This document shows, piece after piece, positions 63,102 to 64,000 of a stretch of DNA of 64,000 nt. Under the pieces are notes generated by a model, which was not told the origin of the DNA, did no database searches, and saw only the letters and a list, made by a program, of their open reading frames with translations. The position numbers and the translations under genes were made by a program. Origin of the DNA: Acidobacteriota bacterium. Lineage in GTDB: Bacteria; Acidobacteriota; Vicinamibacteria; Vicinamibacterales; SCN-69-37. The stretch lies in assembly GCA_020853395.1 (NCBI GenBank), contig JADYYY010000002.1, positions 332,609 to 396,608 on the forward strand, in the 5' to 3' direction. Every line of letters begins with the position of its first letter. The stretch's first letter is position 1.

Positions 63102-64000
63102 CGACGCCGGTTTGCCCTGGTTCTGGAACACCCGCATGGCCAGCGTGATCATCGACGCCACGTCGGCGACGTTGGCCGGCACGACCACCGTGTTGCTCTC
63201 CTGGGCGAGATTGCCGAACTGCTGCACGTACTGTTCGGCCACGCGCAACTGCGTGGCCTCAAGGCCGCCTGGCAGCCGGATGGCGTCGGCGACGAGCCGG
63301 ATGCCCTCGGCCGTGGCGTTCGCCACGGCCAGGATGGCGTTCGCCTGGCCCTCGGCCTCGTTGATCTGCTGCTGGCGGCGCGCCTCCGAGGACTTGATGA
63401 CCTGCTGCTTGTCGCCTTCGGCCGTGTTGATGACCGCGTCGCGCTGTCCTTCCGACGTCAAGATCACCGCGCGCTTCTCGCGCTCGGCCCGCATCTGCTT
63501 CTCCATCGCGGCCAGCACGTCCTGCGGCGGCGTGATGTTCTTGATCTCGTACCGCAGCACCTTGACGCCCCACGGTTCGGACGCCTTGTCCAGCTCGGTG
63601 ACCACCGCGGCGTTGATGTTGTTGCGCTCCTCGAACGTCTTGTCCAGATCGATCTTGCCGATCTCGCTGCGCAGCGTCGTCTGCGCGAGCTGCGAGATCG
63701 CGAACCCGTAGTCCGCGATGCCGTACGACGCCCGCTCGGGGTTCAGCACCTTCATGTAGAGGATGCCGTCGACGCCGACCTGCACGTTGTCGCGCGTGAT
63801 GCACACCTGCGCGGGGATGTCGAACGCCGCTTCCTTCAAGGAATGCCGGTAGCGAATCGTGTCGACGAACGGCACGAGGATGTGGAATCCGGCCGACAGC
63901 GTCTTCGAGTACCGGCCCAGGCGCTCGACGACGAAGGCGCTCTGCTGCGGCACGACGACCGCCGTGCGGACGATGACGATCAGCACGAACAGCGCGAGCG
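63099..64000 (-). CDS. SPFH/stomatin-family protein, QmcA-like (5' end outside window)
   Basis: SPFH proteins form membrane-bound cages that organise membrane microdomains. The visible 300 residues have the end of an N-terminal membrane helix (LALFVLIVIV) and the band-7 domain: VVPQQSAFVVERLGRYSKTLSAGFHILVPFVD in outline, LRSEIGKIDLDKTFEERNNIN. A long coiled region rich in Ala/Glu/Gln follows. The frame runs off the window edge, so the true start is not visible; a GTG at 63986 would cut the helix and is unlikely. Confidence 0.92.
   Translation of the reverse strand, partial: LALFVLIVIVRTAVVVPQQSAFVVERLGRYSKTLSAGFHILVPFVDTIRYRHSLKEAAFDIPAQVCITRDNVQVGVDGILYMKVLNPERASYGIADYGFAISQLAQTTLRSEIGKIDLDKTFEERNNINAAVVTELDKASEPWGVKVLRYEIKNITPPQDVLAAMEKQMRAEREKRAVILTSEGQRDAVINTAEGDKQQVIKSSEARRQQQINEAEGQANAILAVANATAEGIRLVADAIRLPGGLEATQLRVAEQYVQQFGNLAQESNTVVVPANVADVASMITLAMRVFQNQGKPAS

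Overview
The window is compact, very GC-rich bacterial chromosome with a Gram-negative envelope gene set (LolA, TonB, TolC, RND efflux, MacAB, RNase R, TatA). The long-form IspH of about 396 residues, the NtrYX-DUF4390-NrdR block, the MntA/HepT pair and the general protein flavour suggest an Acidobacteriota member, perhaps class Vicinamibacteria. That placement is inference; no rRNA is present. Most of the window is ordinary housekeeping sequence in tight operons with 1-4 nt overlaps.

Layout. 1-3300: a threonine-synthase-like protein lacking the PLP lysine, tRNA-Ala(CGC), a MntA/HepT toxin-antitoxin pair and two small unknown genes; this is the only accessory-looking stretch. 3380-9686: lolA, then on the minus strand a peptidoglycan recycling and precursor operon nagZ-ldcA-mpl-murB-murA. 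9720-15540: a minus-strand translation/SRP operon ffh-rpsP-khpA-rimM-trmD-rplS-rnhB, continuing into a small membrane protein, thiE and a short RodZ-like gene. 15692-24108: a minus-strand operon of a TPR protein, an RDD protein, pgpA, cinA, gpsA, ftsY, ribD, ribE and ribBA. 24158-25111: ftcD. 25149-30880: flippase-like gene, nrdR, DUF4390, ntrY, ntrX. 30925-35376: DUF4097-like protein, purC, Fis-type regulator, and CIRCE-controlled groES-groEL with a strong terminator. 35483-41153: tonB, tatA, rnr, glycerate kinase and two unknowns. 41176-46233: gatB, a SpoIID-like lipoprotein, an ECF sigma/zinc anti-sigma pair and ispH. 46266-57484: an eleven-kilobase efflux cluster (Spy-like protein, TolC, RND adaptor and pump, MacA, two-gene MacB, secreted Gly-rich protein). 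57530-64000: folK, a ferritin-like protein, dksA, ybbP-ybbA-tesA and a truncated SPFH gene.

The most striking signals are regulatory or small-scale. Five genes (lolA, rnr, gatB, tesA and a 66-aa gene) have a TAAGAT/TAGACT/TAGAAT hexamer exactly six bases before the start codon, which predicts leaderless mRNAs; two more genes are close to this layout, and a 9-codon open frame in front of ispH fits it exactly. Three genes read as coding upstream of any ATG/GTG/TTG. MurA carries Asp in place of the fosfomycin-target Cys. Several exported proteins of the efflux cluster carry RGG-type low-complexity sequence. I see no CRISPR array, integrase, transposase or rRNA, and nothing I would call a clearly new multi-gene system.
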